Positions 5,497-13,149 of a DNA stretch of 13,803 bases are shown in pieces. The DNA is from Planctomycetota bacterium (lineage in GTDB: Bacteria > Planctomycetota > MHYJ01 > JACPRB01): positions 1 through 13,803 of the forward strand of contig JAHFOZ010000087.1 in NCBI GenBank assembly GCA_023261405.1, given 5' to 3'. Below the pieces are notes generated by a model. The model did no database searches and had not been told where the DNA came from. It saw only the letters and a program-made list of their open reading frames with translations. Each line of letters starts with the position of its first letter. Positions within the stretch are counted from its first letter, which is position 1. The position numbers were made by a program, and so were the translations under genes.

Positions 5497-6901
5497 GGCT
5501 CTGGCGCTCCACGGGTCCAGCGCCGTTCTCGCCGCGTTCCTGGCCGGATGCGCGACCCCTGAGCCCCAGCCGATCGACCCCGTCCGGTCCGAAGCGGAAT
5601 TTCGCGCCAGGACCCTGGGAGAGGGTGAGATCTTCAAGAACATCGGCACGCAGTTGAACCGCGGTCCGGACGGAGAGTGGGACCTGGACGCGCTTACGAT
5701 GGCGGCGTTCTTCTACCACCCGGACCTCGACCTCGCCCGCGCCCGGCTCGGAGTCGCCCAGGCCGCAACCACAACGGCCGGCGCGATTCCGAATCCCACC
5801 TTCGGAGCGGATCTCGAAAAAGTGCTCGGGTCCGGCGGTCCGCCTTCCCCGTGGGTCTATGGGTTCAGCCTGAACCTGCCGCTCGACTTCCTCTGGAAGC
5901 GGGGGTACCGGGTCGAAGCGGCCGGATACTCCGCCTCGGCCGCACGACTTGAACTTTCTGAAGTAGGGTGGCGCGTCCGGAGCCGCCTTCGCGCGGCGCT
6001 CGCGGACCACCTCCTGGCCCTCCTGGAACTCGAGGGACGGCGATTCGAGGAGGCGGTGCGCGAGGAAGTGGCCAAAGCCCTGGAAGCCCGGCTGGCGGTG
6101 GGAGAAATCTTTCGGCTCGACGTGGACGCCGCCCGGGCGGAGCTCGCCAGTGCCCGCGCGGGGACGCACGCCGCGGAGGGCCGCGTCTCCGAGAGCCGCG
6201 CCATCGTGGCTTCCCGCATCGGCGTCCCCGGGAGCGCCTTGGCGGGGATCCGCCTGGCATGGCCCGAACTTGAAAAGCCGCCGGCCGAAGACGCGCTTCC
6301 TCTCCCGTCCGTAGTGGCGGCCGGGCTCGTCAACCGTCTCGACATCCGACGAACTCTCGCTGAATATGCCGCCTCGGAAGCATTGCTCGGGCTGGAACTC
6401 GCCAAACGCTACCCGGATGTCTCCCTCGGTCCTGGATACCTCTGGGATCAGGGAGACAAGAAGTTCGCCGTGGGGCTGTCCGTCTCCCTCCCGGTCTTCA
6501 ATCAGAACGGGGGGCCGATCGCCGAGGCCGAGGCCCGGCGCAAGGAAGTCGCGGCGCGGTTCCTCGCCCTGCAGGCCCAGGCCATCGGGGAGACGGAAGC
6601 GGCCTCCGCGCGGTACCGGTCGGCGCTCGCCGAACTTGGGGAAGCGGAGAAGGCGCTGGCCGCCGCCCGGAGACGCGAAACGTCGGTGCGGAGAGGGGTC
6701 GAGCTGGGGGAAATGGACCGGATCGCGCTAACGGGCGTGCGCATGGAACTTTCCGCCGCCCGCGCGGGGCGCCTGGCGGCGATCCGCCGCGCCCATGCCG
6801 CGCTCGGGGACCTGGAAGACACGGTCCAGCGGCCCCTGGGACCCGGCTCGCCTCCTCTCGACCCCGGAACCGGGGAACCCCGACGCAAGGAGAAGCCATG
6901 A
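5468..6901 (+). CDS. outer-membrane efflux lipoprotein (TolC/CusC-like OMF)
   Basis: This 477-residue protein has a lipoprotein signal: hydrophobic residues 19-27 end in L-A-G-C with Cys28 as the lipidation site. The mature part shows two outer-membrane-efflux repeats, each an alpha-helical pair around a short beta segment: N-P-T-F-G-A-D-L and V-Y-G-F-S-L-N-L-P-L-D in the first half, and Y-P-D-V-S-L-G-P-G-Y with F-A-V-G-L-S-V-S-L-P-V-F-N in the second. It would form the trimeric outer-membrane channel of the pump encoded downstream. The GTG start at 5468 is supported by GAGGGAG about 8 nt upstream and by the signal peptide. It begins inside padR, so translation is coupled. The stop overlaps the next start as ATGA (6898-6901). 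Confidence 0.9.
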   Translation: MSWSAASFTRALALHGSSAVLAAFLAGCATPEPQPIDPVRSEAEFRARTLGEGEIFKNIGTQLNRGPDGEWDLDALTMAAFFYHPDLDLARARLGVAQAATTTAGAIPNPTFGADLEKVLGSGGPPSPWVYGFSLNLPLDFLWKRGYRVEAAGYSASAARLELSEVGWRVRSRLRAALADHLLALLELEGRRFEEAVREEVAKALEARLAVGEIFRLDVDAARAELASARAGTHAAEGRVSESRAIVASRIGVPGSALAGIRLAWPELEKPPAEDALPLPSVVAAGLVNRLDIRRTLAEYAASEALLGLELAKRYPDVSLGPGYLWDQGDKKFAVGLSVSLPVFNQNGGPIAEAEARRKEVAARFLALQAQAIGETEAASARYRSALAELGEAEKALAAARRRETSVRRGVELGEMDRIALTGVRMELSAARAGRLAAIRRAHAALGDLEDTVQRPLGPGSPPLDPGTGEPRRKEKP

Positions 6902-8151
6902 AACCCTGGATCAAGGCAGCGATCGGCATCCTCGTCCTCGGCGGCATCGCGGCCGGCGTGATCTTTGCCTATCTGGAGATGAGCGAGGAGCGCAAGAGCG
7001 AGGCGGAGATGGAGGCGCCGGTCCAGGCGCCCTCGCGGCTGGCCCGCGGCCCGGAGCGTGAGGTCCTGGTCCTGCTGGATGAGGAGACCCGCAAGCGCAT
7101 CGCGCTCGAGACCCAGCCCCTGGCCGAAGCGCTCTACAGACCCGAGAGGGTCGCCTACGGCAGGCTCCTGGAAGATCCCTCCGGCAGCCAGAGCGTCCGC
7201 GCGCCCGTGGCCGGGACCCTCCGGAAGATCGAGGATCGAGCGTGGCCTTCTCTGGGCGAGAAGGTCGAGGCCGGGTCCCCTCTCTCACGCCTGATCCCTC
7301 GATTTGCACCCGCAGAGCGCGCGGATCTCCAAGCCCGGCTCTCATCGGCACGCGCGGATGCGGAGCAGGCGGCCACGGCGCTGGGCGTCTCGCGTGCCGC
7401 GCTCGTCCGCGCCCGGACGCTCAATGCCGAGGACAAGAACGTCTCCGACCGCGTCCTTCAGGAAGCCGAGGCGCGCGTCAAGAGTGAGGAGGCCCGCCAG
7501 AAGTCCGCGACCGAGCTGGCGACGTTCTTCGAGGGCGCGATCACGGGGAATGGGCCTGCCGCGGCGCTCACGATCGCTGTCGAGCAAGGGGGCGAGGTGG
7601 TCGAACTCCTTGCCCGGCCCGGCGAAGCGGTCGAAAGCGGCCAGGGGATCGTCCGTCTGGCCCGCTATGACCGGCTCCTGGCGAGAGTGACGCTGCCCTC
7701 GGGCGATCGCCTGGACGGCAAGCCGGTCGGTGCCCGTGTCTCACCGGTCGGATACGAAGACCAGCCCCTCAAGGGCGAATGGATTTCGGCGGCCACGGCG
7801 GACCCGCAGGCGCCCGGAGAAACCCACCTCTTCCGCGTTGCGTCGGAGAACACGAGCTTGAGACCCGGGGTCGCCGTCGTGGCGCGCATCGAACTGCCCG
7901 GCGAACCCCAAAGGGGAGTCCTCGTTCCCTCTGCGTCGGTCGTTCGCTTCGGCGGCAGGGTCTGGGCGTACGCCCAGGTCGCCGAAGGCAAGTTCATGCG
8001 CCGGGAGCTGGAAGACGGAAAACCCGCGGAGAAAGGCTGGTACGCCTCCTCCGGATGGAAGACGGGGGAGAAAGTCGTGGTCAGCGGCGCGGGCCTTCTC
8101 CTTTCGGAAGAGCTCAAGAGCCAGATCCAGGTCCAGGAAGAAGGAAAGTAG
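6898..8151 (+). CDS. RND efflux periplasmic adaptor (membrane fusion protein)
   Basis: This 417-residue protein has an N-terminal membrane anchor or uncleaved signal (about residues 6-26), then a beta-barrel entry segment (R-I-A-L-E-T-Q-P-L). A half-lipoyl motif follows (V-R-A-P-V-A-G-T-L, about 101-109), then an alpha hairpin rich in Ala/Glu/Arg, the second lipoyl half, and a C-terminal barrel and proximal domain (G-V-L-V-P-S-A-S-V-V). The layout matches HME-RND adaptors of the CusB/CzcB kind. It bridges the inner-membrane pump and the outer-membrane channel. I see no cysteine, very few methionines and essentially one histidine in the mature part, so CusB's metal-binding methionines and the His-rich domains of some CzcB proteins are absent. 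AAGGAG precedes the ATG. The stop lies 9 nt before the pump gene. Confidence 0.92.
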   Translation: MKPWIKAAIGILVLGGIAAGVIFAYLEMSEERKSEAEMEAPVQAPSRLARGPEREVLVLLDEETRKRIALETQPLAEALYRPERVAYGRLLEDPSGSQSVRAPVAGTLRKIEDRAWPSLGEKVEAGSPLSRLIPRFAPAERADLQARLSSARADAEQAATALGVSRAALVRARTLNAEDKNVSDRVLQEAEARVKSEEARQKSATELATFFEGAITGNGPAAALTIAVEQGGEVVELLARPGEAVESGQGIVRLARYDRLLARVTLPSGDRLDGKPVGARVSPVGYEDQPLKGEWISAATADPQAPGETHLFRVASENTSLRPGVAVVARIELPGEPQRGVLVPSASVVRFGGRVWAYAQVAEGKFMRRELEDGKPAEKGWYASSGWKTGEKVVVSGAGLLLSEELKSQIQVQEEGK

Positions 8152-8160
8152 GAGCCTTTC

Positions 8161-11100
8161 GTGATCCGGGGAATCATCCGCTTTTCGCTCCGGTTCCGTG
8201 GGGTCGTCATCGCCCTCGCGTGCGTTCTGGTGGGGTTCGGCTTCTATACGGCCCTCCACGCGAAGCTCGACGTCTTCCCCGAGTTCGCCCCGCCCCAGGT
8301 CGTGATTCAGACGGAGGCCCCGGGCCTCTCCACCGAGGAGGTCGAGGCGCTCGTCACGCGCCCCGTCGAGAGCGGAGTGAACGGCGTGGGAGACCTCGAA
8401 TCCATCCGCTCGCAATCCATCCAGGGGCTCTCCGTGGTCATCGTGATCTTCCGCGAGGGGACCGACATTCTCAGGGCCCGCCAGATGGTGGGCGAGCGGC
8501 TCGTCCAGGTGGCCGGAGAATTGCCGATCGGTGTCCGGGCCCCGAGGATGGCTCCCCTCACTTCGACCACCAGCATGGTGTACGTGGTGGGGTTTACGTC
8601 CATGAAGCGGACCCCCATGGAGCTCCGCACCTTCGTCGATGGGACGGTCCGGCGGCGACTCCTGGGCGTCCCGGGGGTCGCCAACGTCGTCGAGTTCGGC
8701 GGCGAGGTCCGTGAAATCCAGGTTCAGCTCCGCCCCGAGCGATTGGCCGCCTACGGGCTGGGCGTCAACGACGTCCTCGAGTCCGCCCGGAAGTCGACCG
8801 GCGTCGTGGGGGCGGGCTTCATCGAGACGGCGGCACAGCGGATCACCCTCCGGACGCACGGGCAGCAGCTCACGCCCGAGGAAATTGGCCTGACGGTCCT
8901 GGCCGAACACGAAGGCGCACGGGTCCGACTCCAGGATGTGGCTCGGGTCGTGGAGGGGCCGGAACCCAGGATCGGTGATTCATCGGTGAACGGCGCTCCG
9001 GGCGTCCTCCTTCAAGTCTGGAGCCAATTCGGTACGAATACCCGGGAGGTGACGGCCGGGGTCGAAAGCGCCCTCCGGGAGCTCGCGCCCGCGATCCGCT
9101 CGGCGGAGGTCGACCTCACGAGTCCTCCGCTCTTCCGCCCGGCGACGTTCATTGAAAAATCCATCCGAAACGTCAATGCCTCTCTTCTCCTGGGCGGAGT
9201 CCTGGTGGCGGTCGTGCTCACGCTCTTCCTCTTCAATCTCCGGACGGCCTTCATTTCGCTCTCGGCGATCCCGCTCTCGCTTCTGGGGGCCGTGATCGTC
9301 CTCGACCGCTTCGGCGTGACGCTCAATACGCTCACGCTGGGGGGGCTTGCGATCGCGATCGGAGAGGTCGTGGACGACGCGATCATCGATGTCGAGAACA
9401 TCTTCCGGCGGCTGCGCGAGAACCGGGAGAAAGGCTCGCCTCGGTCGACCTTCCGGGTGGTGCTGGACGCCTCGATCGAGGTCCGGGCCGCCGTCGTCTA
9501 TGCAACCTTTGTCGTGGCGCTCGTGTTCCTGCCGGTCCTCACGATGTCCGGGGTGCAGGGCAAGCTGTTCGCACCGCTCGGGATCGCGTATATCCTGGCG
9601 ACGCTCGCTTCGCTCGTGGTCGCCCTCACGGTGACGCCGGCGCTCTCCTACCTGATGCTCGGACGGGCCCGGCATGCGTCCGAACCCCGGTACATCCGCT
9701 GGATCAAGGCGCGCCACCGCGGCCTCCTCGAGTCGACGGGCCGCCACCCGGGGTTCGTCATCACCGGGGCGGCCGTCCTGTGCGTGGCGGCCGCAGCGAC
9801 GCTTCCGTTCGCCGGTGGCGAGTTCCTCCCGGAGTTCCGGGAGGGCAACTTCATCATCCAGATGAGCGCGGCCCCCGGCACTTCGGCCCCGGAGTCCATC
9901 CGGATCGGGAACGAAGTGACCCGGGAGCTGCGGGCGTTGAAGTACGTCGAGTCGGTCTCCCAGCAGACGGGGCGCGGGGAGCTGGGCGAAGACACCACGG
10001 GAACCGAGTTCAGCGAGTTCATCGTCGCGCTGAAACCCCTCGAGGGCGAAGAGGCGGAGCTCGCCCAGGGGGAGATCCGAAAGGCAGTCGCGAAGTTCCC
10101 GGGGCTTGTCTTCGGCGTCAAGACCTTCCTCAAGGAGCGGATCGAGGAGACGATCGCCGGGACGCGGGCGGCGCTCGCCGTCCGAGTCTACGGCGAGGAC
10201 CTGGACGTCCTCGACCAGAAGGCCAGGGAGCTGGAGCATGTGCTCAAGTCCATTCCGGGAGCGGACGACGTCCGCTTCCTCAGCAGCGAGGAGCCGCAGC
10301 TCGTCGTACGGCTCCGTCAGGATCGGGTCCGGCAGTTCGGGATGAAGCCCCTCGACGTCCTGGAAGCCGTCCAGATCTCCTACCAGGGCGCTCGGGTGGC
10401 CCAGACCTTCGAGGGGAACCGGGTCTTTGACGTGACGGTGATCCTGGAAGAAGCGGCCCGGCGTGATCCCGAATCGGTCGGGGGCCTCCTGCTGGGCGGC
10501 GCCGGGAAGGCGCTCGTGCCGCTCCGGGAAGTGGCCGACGTTTATCAGGCGAGCGGCCGCCACGCGGTGCTGCATGACGGCACGCGCCGGTACCAGGAAG
10601 TTTCGCTCAATGTCCGGGACCGCGACCTGGGCTCCTTCGTGAAAGAAGCCAAGGCCAGGGTGGCTGCGATGCCTTTTCCCGCCGGGACCTACGCCCGGTT
10701 CAAGGGAGCCGCCGAGGCGGAAGCCCAGACGCGGGCGGATCTCCTCCGCTGGTCCCTCGTTGCGGGCGTGGGGATCCTCCTGCTCCTCTCCATGGTCGTG
10801 CGCTCCGTGCGGAACCTCTTCCTCGTCCTGGCGAACCTCCCCTTCGCGCTTGTGGGCGGCGCGGTGGCGGTCTTCATGACCGGCGGGGCGCTCTCGGTGG
10901 GGTCGCTCGTCGGCTTCGTCACCCTCTTCGGCATCACCACGCGCAACTCGATCATGATGGTCTCGCACTTCGAGCATTTGGTTGCCGTCGAGGGCTGCGA
11001 GTGGGGCTGGGAGACCGCCCTCCGAGGGGCCTCCGAACGGCTGATCCCGGTCCTGATGACGGCCCTCGTGACGGCGCTCGGCCTTTTGCCCATGGCGATC

Positions 11101-11292
11101 GGGACGGGCGAGCCGGGCCGCGAGATCGAAGGTCCCATGGCGATCGTGATCCTGGGCGGCCTCGGGACGTCGACCGTCCTCAACCTCCTCGTACTCCCGA
11201 CCCTGGCGTTGCGGTTCGGACGATTTGACAAGGACGCAGGACCGGATGGGGATGAGGAGTCCCTGCTCCCAAAGGCCCACGGGAATCCCTGA
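8161..11292 (+). CDS. HME-RND-type efflux pump (CusA/CzcA family), substrate uncertain
   Basis: This 1043-residue protein of normal RND length has a first membrane helix, a large periplasmic loop (D-V-F-P-E-F-A-P-P-Q-V), transmembrane helices 2-6, a second periplasmic loop, and a final helix block (L-F-G-I-T-T-R-N-S-I-M-M). TM4 carries G-E-V-V-D-D-A-I-I-D-V-E-N with Asp405 and Glu412, matching CusA numbering of the proton-relay region; CzcA's first DFG aspartate is replaced. CusA's cleft methionines are not kept: Q-M-S-A-A-P-G replaces Y-M-P-S-T-L-P-G and R-I-E-E replaces R-I-D-M. It is an inner-membrane proton antiporter. The GTG start has TAGGAG 6 nt upstream, and the tag doubles as the stop of the adaptor gene. 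Metal specificity cannot be read from the sequence. Confidence 0.93.
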   Translation: MIRGIIRFSLRFRGVVIALACVLVGFGFYTALHAKLDVFPEFAPPQVVIQTEAPGLSTEEVEALVTRPVESGVNGVGDLESIRSQSIQGLSVVIVIFREGTDILRARQMVGERLVQVAGELPIGVRAPRMAPLTSTTSMVYVVGFTSMKRTPMELRTFVDGTVRRRLLGVPGVANVVEFGGEVREIQVQLRPERLAAYGLGVNDVLESARKSTGVVGAGFIETAAQRITLRTHGQQLTPEEIGLTVLAEHEGARVRLQDVARVVEGPEPRIGDSSVNGAPGVLLQVWSQFGTNTREVTAGVESALRELAPAIRSAEVDLTSPPLFRPATFIEKSIRNVNASLLLGGVLVAVVLTLFLFNLRTAFISLSAIPLSLLGAVIVLDRFGVTLNTLTLGGLAIAIGEVVDDAIIDVENIFRRLRENREKGSPRSTFRVVLDASIEVRAAVVYATFVVALVFLPVLTMSGVQGKLFAPLGIAYILATLASLVVALTVTPALSYLMLGRARHASEPRYIRWIKARHRGLLESTGRHPGFVITGAAVLCVAAAATLPFAGGEFLPEFREGNFIIQMSAAPGTSAPESIRIGNEVTRELRALKYVESVSQQTGRGELGEDTTGTEFSEFIVALKPLEGEEAELAQGEIRKAVAKFPGLVFGVKTFLKERIEETIAGTRAALAVRVYGEDLDVLDQKARELEHVLKSIPGADDVRFLSSEEPQLVVRLRQDRVRQFGMKPLDVLEAVQISYQGARVAQTFEGNRVFDVTVILEEAARRDPESVGGLLLGGAGKALVPLREVADVYQASGRHAVLHDGTRRYQEVSLNVRDRDLGSFVKEAKARVAAMPFPAGTYARFKGAAEAEAQTRADLLRWSLVAGVGILLLLSMVVRSVRNLFLVLANLPFALVGGAVAVFMTGGALSVGSLVGFVTLFGITTRNSIMMVSHFEHLVAVEGCEWGWETALRGASERLIPVLMTALVTALGLLPMAIGTGEPGREIEGPMAIVILGGLGTSTVLNLLVLPTLALRFGRFDKDAGPDGDEESLLPKAHGNP

Positions 11293-11345
11293 AGAACCGG
11301 AACCTTGGGAGGGGGGTGGCGTTCAATCCCAGGGGCAGAGGGACT

Positions 11346-11374
11346 TTCTTTGGGGACGGAGCCCGAGCTATAAT
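11346..11374 (+). promoter_or_regulatory. putative sigma70-like promoter for the secreted-protein genes
   Basis: A perfect TATAAT (11369-11374) has TTCTTT (11346-11351) 17 nt upstream. The predicted start near 11381 leaves a leader of about 60 nt before the ATG at 11442. No clear terminator for the efflux operon was found between 11293 and this site; TTGGGA and TCCCAG flanking a loop (about 11304-11335) can pair only partly and have no T-tract. Confidence 0.5.
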
Positions 11375-11441
11375 GCCTCCGGCTTGGCGGGGGACGATTT
11401 TGGGGGCCTCCGCCCCGCGTATTTCATGGGGTGCGTATCTT

Positions 11442-12239
11442 ATGGTGGTGAGAATCCCGACCCTCCTCCTGGCGCTCCTCGTCCCGGCGCTTCCGGCAGG
11501 GGCGGACGAGCTGGTCCTCAAGAACGGCGCCATCCTCAGCGGCGTGGTCACGGAGCAGGGCGACAGCGTCCTCCTCCAGCTCGACATCGGGAGCATGACG
11601 ATCGCGAGGTCCCAGGTCCGTGAGATCCGCCGCTCGGAGGACCCCCTCAAGGAGTTCGAGCAGAAGCGGGAAAAGGCCGTGTCGGCGGAAGACCACCATC
11701 AGCTGGGGCTCTGGGCCCGGCAAAAAGGCCTCGTCACACGGGCGAACGACATGTTCCGGAAGGCCGTCTCCCTCAGCCCGGACCACGAGGAGGCGCACCG
11801 CGCGCTCGACCACGAGAAGGTGGACGGCGCCTGGATGGACGCCGACCAGGCCATGGCGGCCCGCGGGTTCGTGAAGCTGGAGGGCAAGTGGCTCAAGCGC
11901 GAGACCGCCGAGCAGTTCCGCCGGGATGCCACCGCCCTCGAGATCGAGCGGGAGCGCGGGGCCACGTCCGAGCGGATCGCGAAGCTGAAAAAGGAAGTGG
12001 AGATGGCCCGGATCGAGGTCGAACGGGAACGGATCCGGGAGCGGGAGGAGCGGGAGCGCCGCGAGTGGGACCAGGTCCACTTTTACCGGTCGTCGTGGAT
12101 CATGGTCCCCTGCCGCTGCGAGCACCCCGAGAACCACGGGTTGCTCCCGTCGTCCGCGCCCGTGCGGGCCGCGCTCCCGTCGCTTCCGAAGGAGCTGCCG
12201 CCCTTCCCGCCGGGGCCGGCACCCATCACCCCGCGGTGA
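11442..12239 (+). CDS. exported TPR/coiled-coil protein of unknown function
   Basis: This 265-residue protein has a clear signal peptide (residues 1-21, cleavage near P-A-G-A/D-E). A short beta-rich module follows (L-V-L-K-N-G-A-I-L-S-G-V-V ... V-R-E-I, about 24-63) of the kind found in Planctomycetota surface proteins, then a TPR-like pair (about 80-125), the segment K-V-D-G-A-W-M ... A-A-R-G-F-V-K-L-E-G-K-W (about 126-155), a charged coiled coil (160-210), and a Pro-rich tail with two cysteines (C-R-C). The function is unknown; protein-protein contact in the periplasm is the reasonable inference. The start was chosen for the signal peptide; an in-frame ATG at 11373 lies inside the TATAAT box and is unlikely. 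No good Shine-Dalgarno is present. It is the first of three adjacent exported-protein genes. Confidence 0.8.
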   Translation: MVVRIPTLLLALLVPALPAGADELVLKNGAILSGVVTEQGDSVLLQLDIGSMTIARSQVREIRRSEDPLKEFEQKREKAVSAEDHHQLGLWARQKGLVTRANDMFRKAVSLSPDHEEAHRALDHEKVDGAWMDADQAMAARGFVKLEGKWLKRETAEQFRRDATALEIERERGATSERIAKLKKEVEMARIEVERERIREREERERREWDQVHFYRSSWIMVPCRCEHPENHGLLPSSAPVRAALPSLPKELPPFPPGPAPITPR

Positions 12240-12294
12240 ACGCGATCGAGGCGGGGGGTGGGGCGTCCCAGGCGGTGGTTTACATGGAGCGGGA

Positions 12295-13107
12295 ATGAGA
12301 CCGATGAGTCTGAGGGACCGAGGCATGTGGATCAGGACGGCGCTGCTCTCGGCGGTCGTCGCCGCGGCGGCCTGGGGCCAGGACGCCAAGCCGACGGCCG
12401 ATGATCTCAAGAAGAAGGACGAGGACGCCAAGGAGAAGATCGCCGAGTACAAGAAGGCGATGAGCAAGGCCAAGGCGGACGGCGACATCGTCGCCAACAT
12501 CAAGACGCTCGGCGAGACGCAGCACCCTAAGATCCTCGCCGAGCTCAAGCCCTGGCTCACGAAGCAGCTTCCCGCCCTCGAGGCCGCCGGGGAGGCGATT
12601 GCGAAGTACTCGAAGGACAAGGAGGCCGCCGAGATGCTCATGACGGCCGCCGGCGGCCGCCGCGACAAGGACGGTATCGTCAAGTGCCTCCGCTACGCCG
12701 GAGACGTGGGATACAAAGGCATCGTCTCCAAGCTCTGCGGCTACTTCCAGAACCGCGACGCGGACATCGCGCGCGAGGCCGTGGATTCCTGCGCCAAGCT
12801 CCGGTCCCGGGAGGCCATCGACCCGCTCATCGGCCTGTACCGGGAGGTCGACGCGATCAAGGACGACCCGAAGGGGGGGGGCGGCAGCGGGGTGGGCGGG
12901 GTCGGGGGCGTGGGCGGGGTCGCGGGCGGAGGCGTGGGAGGCGTGCAAGGCGGCAACAACGAGGAACGCCTGAAGCGCAAGAGCACCCTGACCCCCGGCG
13001 TGCAGTCGGCCCTCGAGAAGATCAGCAGCGAATCCAAGCCCGCCACGGTGAGGGAATGGAACGACTGGTGGCGGAAGGCCAAGGGCACGTTCAAGGATCC
13101 CGAGTAA
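12295..13107 (+). CDS. exported HEAT-like repeat protein with Gly/Val-rich insert
   Basis: This 270-residue protein has a signal peptide (hydrophobic A-L-L-S-A-V-V-A-A-A-A, cleavage near A-W-G/Q-D), then a Lys/Glu-rich helical stretch, then HEAT-like helical pairs (about 75-190) holding three cysteines. A low-complexity Gly/Val insert follows (about residues 194-220), then a C-terminal module ending R-E-W-N-D-W-W-R-K-A-K. HEAT repeats form protein-binding solenoids; the partner is unknown. GGAG lies 5 nt before the ATG at 12295; ATGs at 12304 and 12325 would keep the signal peptide and are possible. Codon use agrees with that of the next gene. Operon with both neighbours is likely (55 and 42 nt gaps). 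Confidence 0.8.
   Translation: MRPMSLRDRGMWIRTALLSAVVAAAAWGQDAKPTADDLKKKDEDAKEKIAEYKKAMSKAKADGDIVANIKTLGETQHPKILAELKPWLTKQLPALEAAGEAIAKYSKDKEAAEMLMTAAGGRRDKDGIVKCLRYAGDVGYKGIVSKLCGYFQNRDADIAREAVDSCAKLRSREAIDPLIGLYREVDAIKDDPKGGGGSGVGGVGGVGGVAGGGVGGVQGGNNEERLKRKSTLTPGVQSALEKISSESKPATVREWNDWWRKAKGTFKDPE
12874..12954 (+). repeat. Gly/Val low-complexity tract (G-G-V repeats)
   Basis: The bases are built from irregular GGC-GTG / GGG-GTC units and encode a run of glycines broken by Val, Ser, Ala and Gln (G-S-G-V-G-G-V-G-G-V-G-G-V-A then G-G-G-V-G-G-V-Q). It joins the HEAT-like part to the W-x-x-W-W module and probably acts as a flexible linker. Such tracts vary in length by slippage. Confidence 0.8.
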
Positions 13108-13111
13108 GAGA

Positions 13112-13128
13112 CCCCGGATGGGCCGGGG
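13112..13128 (+). other. small perfect hairpin between the two HEAT-like genes
   Basis: CCCCGG (13112-13117) and CCGGGG (13123-13128) pair perfectly around ATGGG. No T-tract follows, and the next gene's ribosome site begins 10 nt later, so it is better read as an intercistronic stem that may tune stability or translation than as a terminator. Confidence 0.4.
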
Positions 13129-13149
13129 CCTCCCCAACGGAGGGCGAGC

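Noticed and set aside
7741..8910. Antisense open frame across the adaptor/pump junction
   Set aside because: It spans two real genes on the other strand and has shadow-like composition.
8980..11280. Long open frame antisense to the RND pump gene (766 codons)
   Set aside because: Its product is Asp/Arg/His/Glu-rich with no domain pattern. It is the usual antisense shadow of a high-G+C gene whose sense frame is clearly an RND pump.
11293..11441. Direct repeats flanking the efflux operon as insertion boundaries
   Set aside because: CTTGGGGAGG near 5145 and CTTGGGAGGG near 11304 are similar but short, G-rich and inexact, which is not enough in such G-rich DNA.
13112..13128. Hairpin as an intrinsic terminator
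   Set aside because: No T-tract, and the next gene has a strong ribosome site immediately after.
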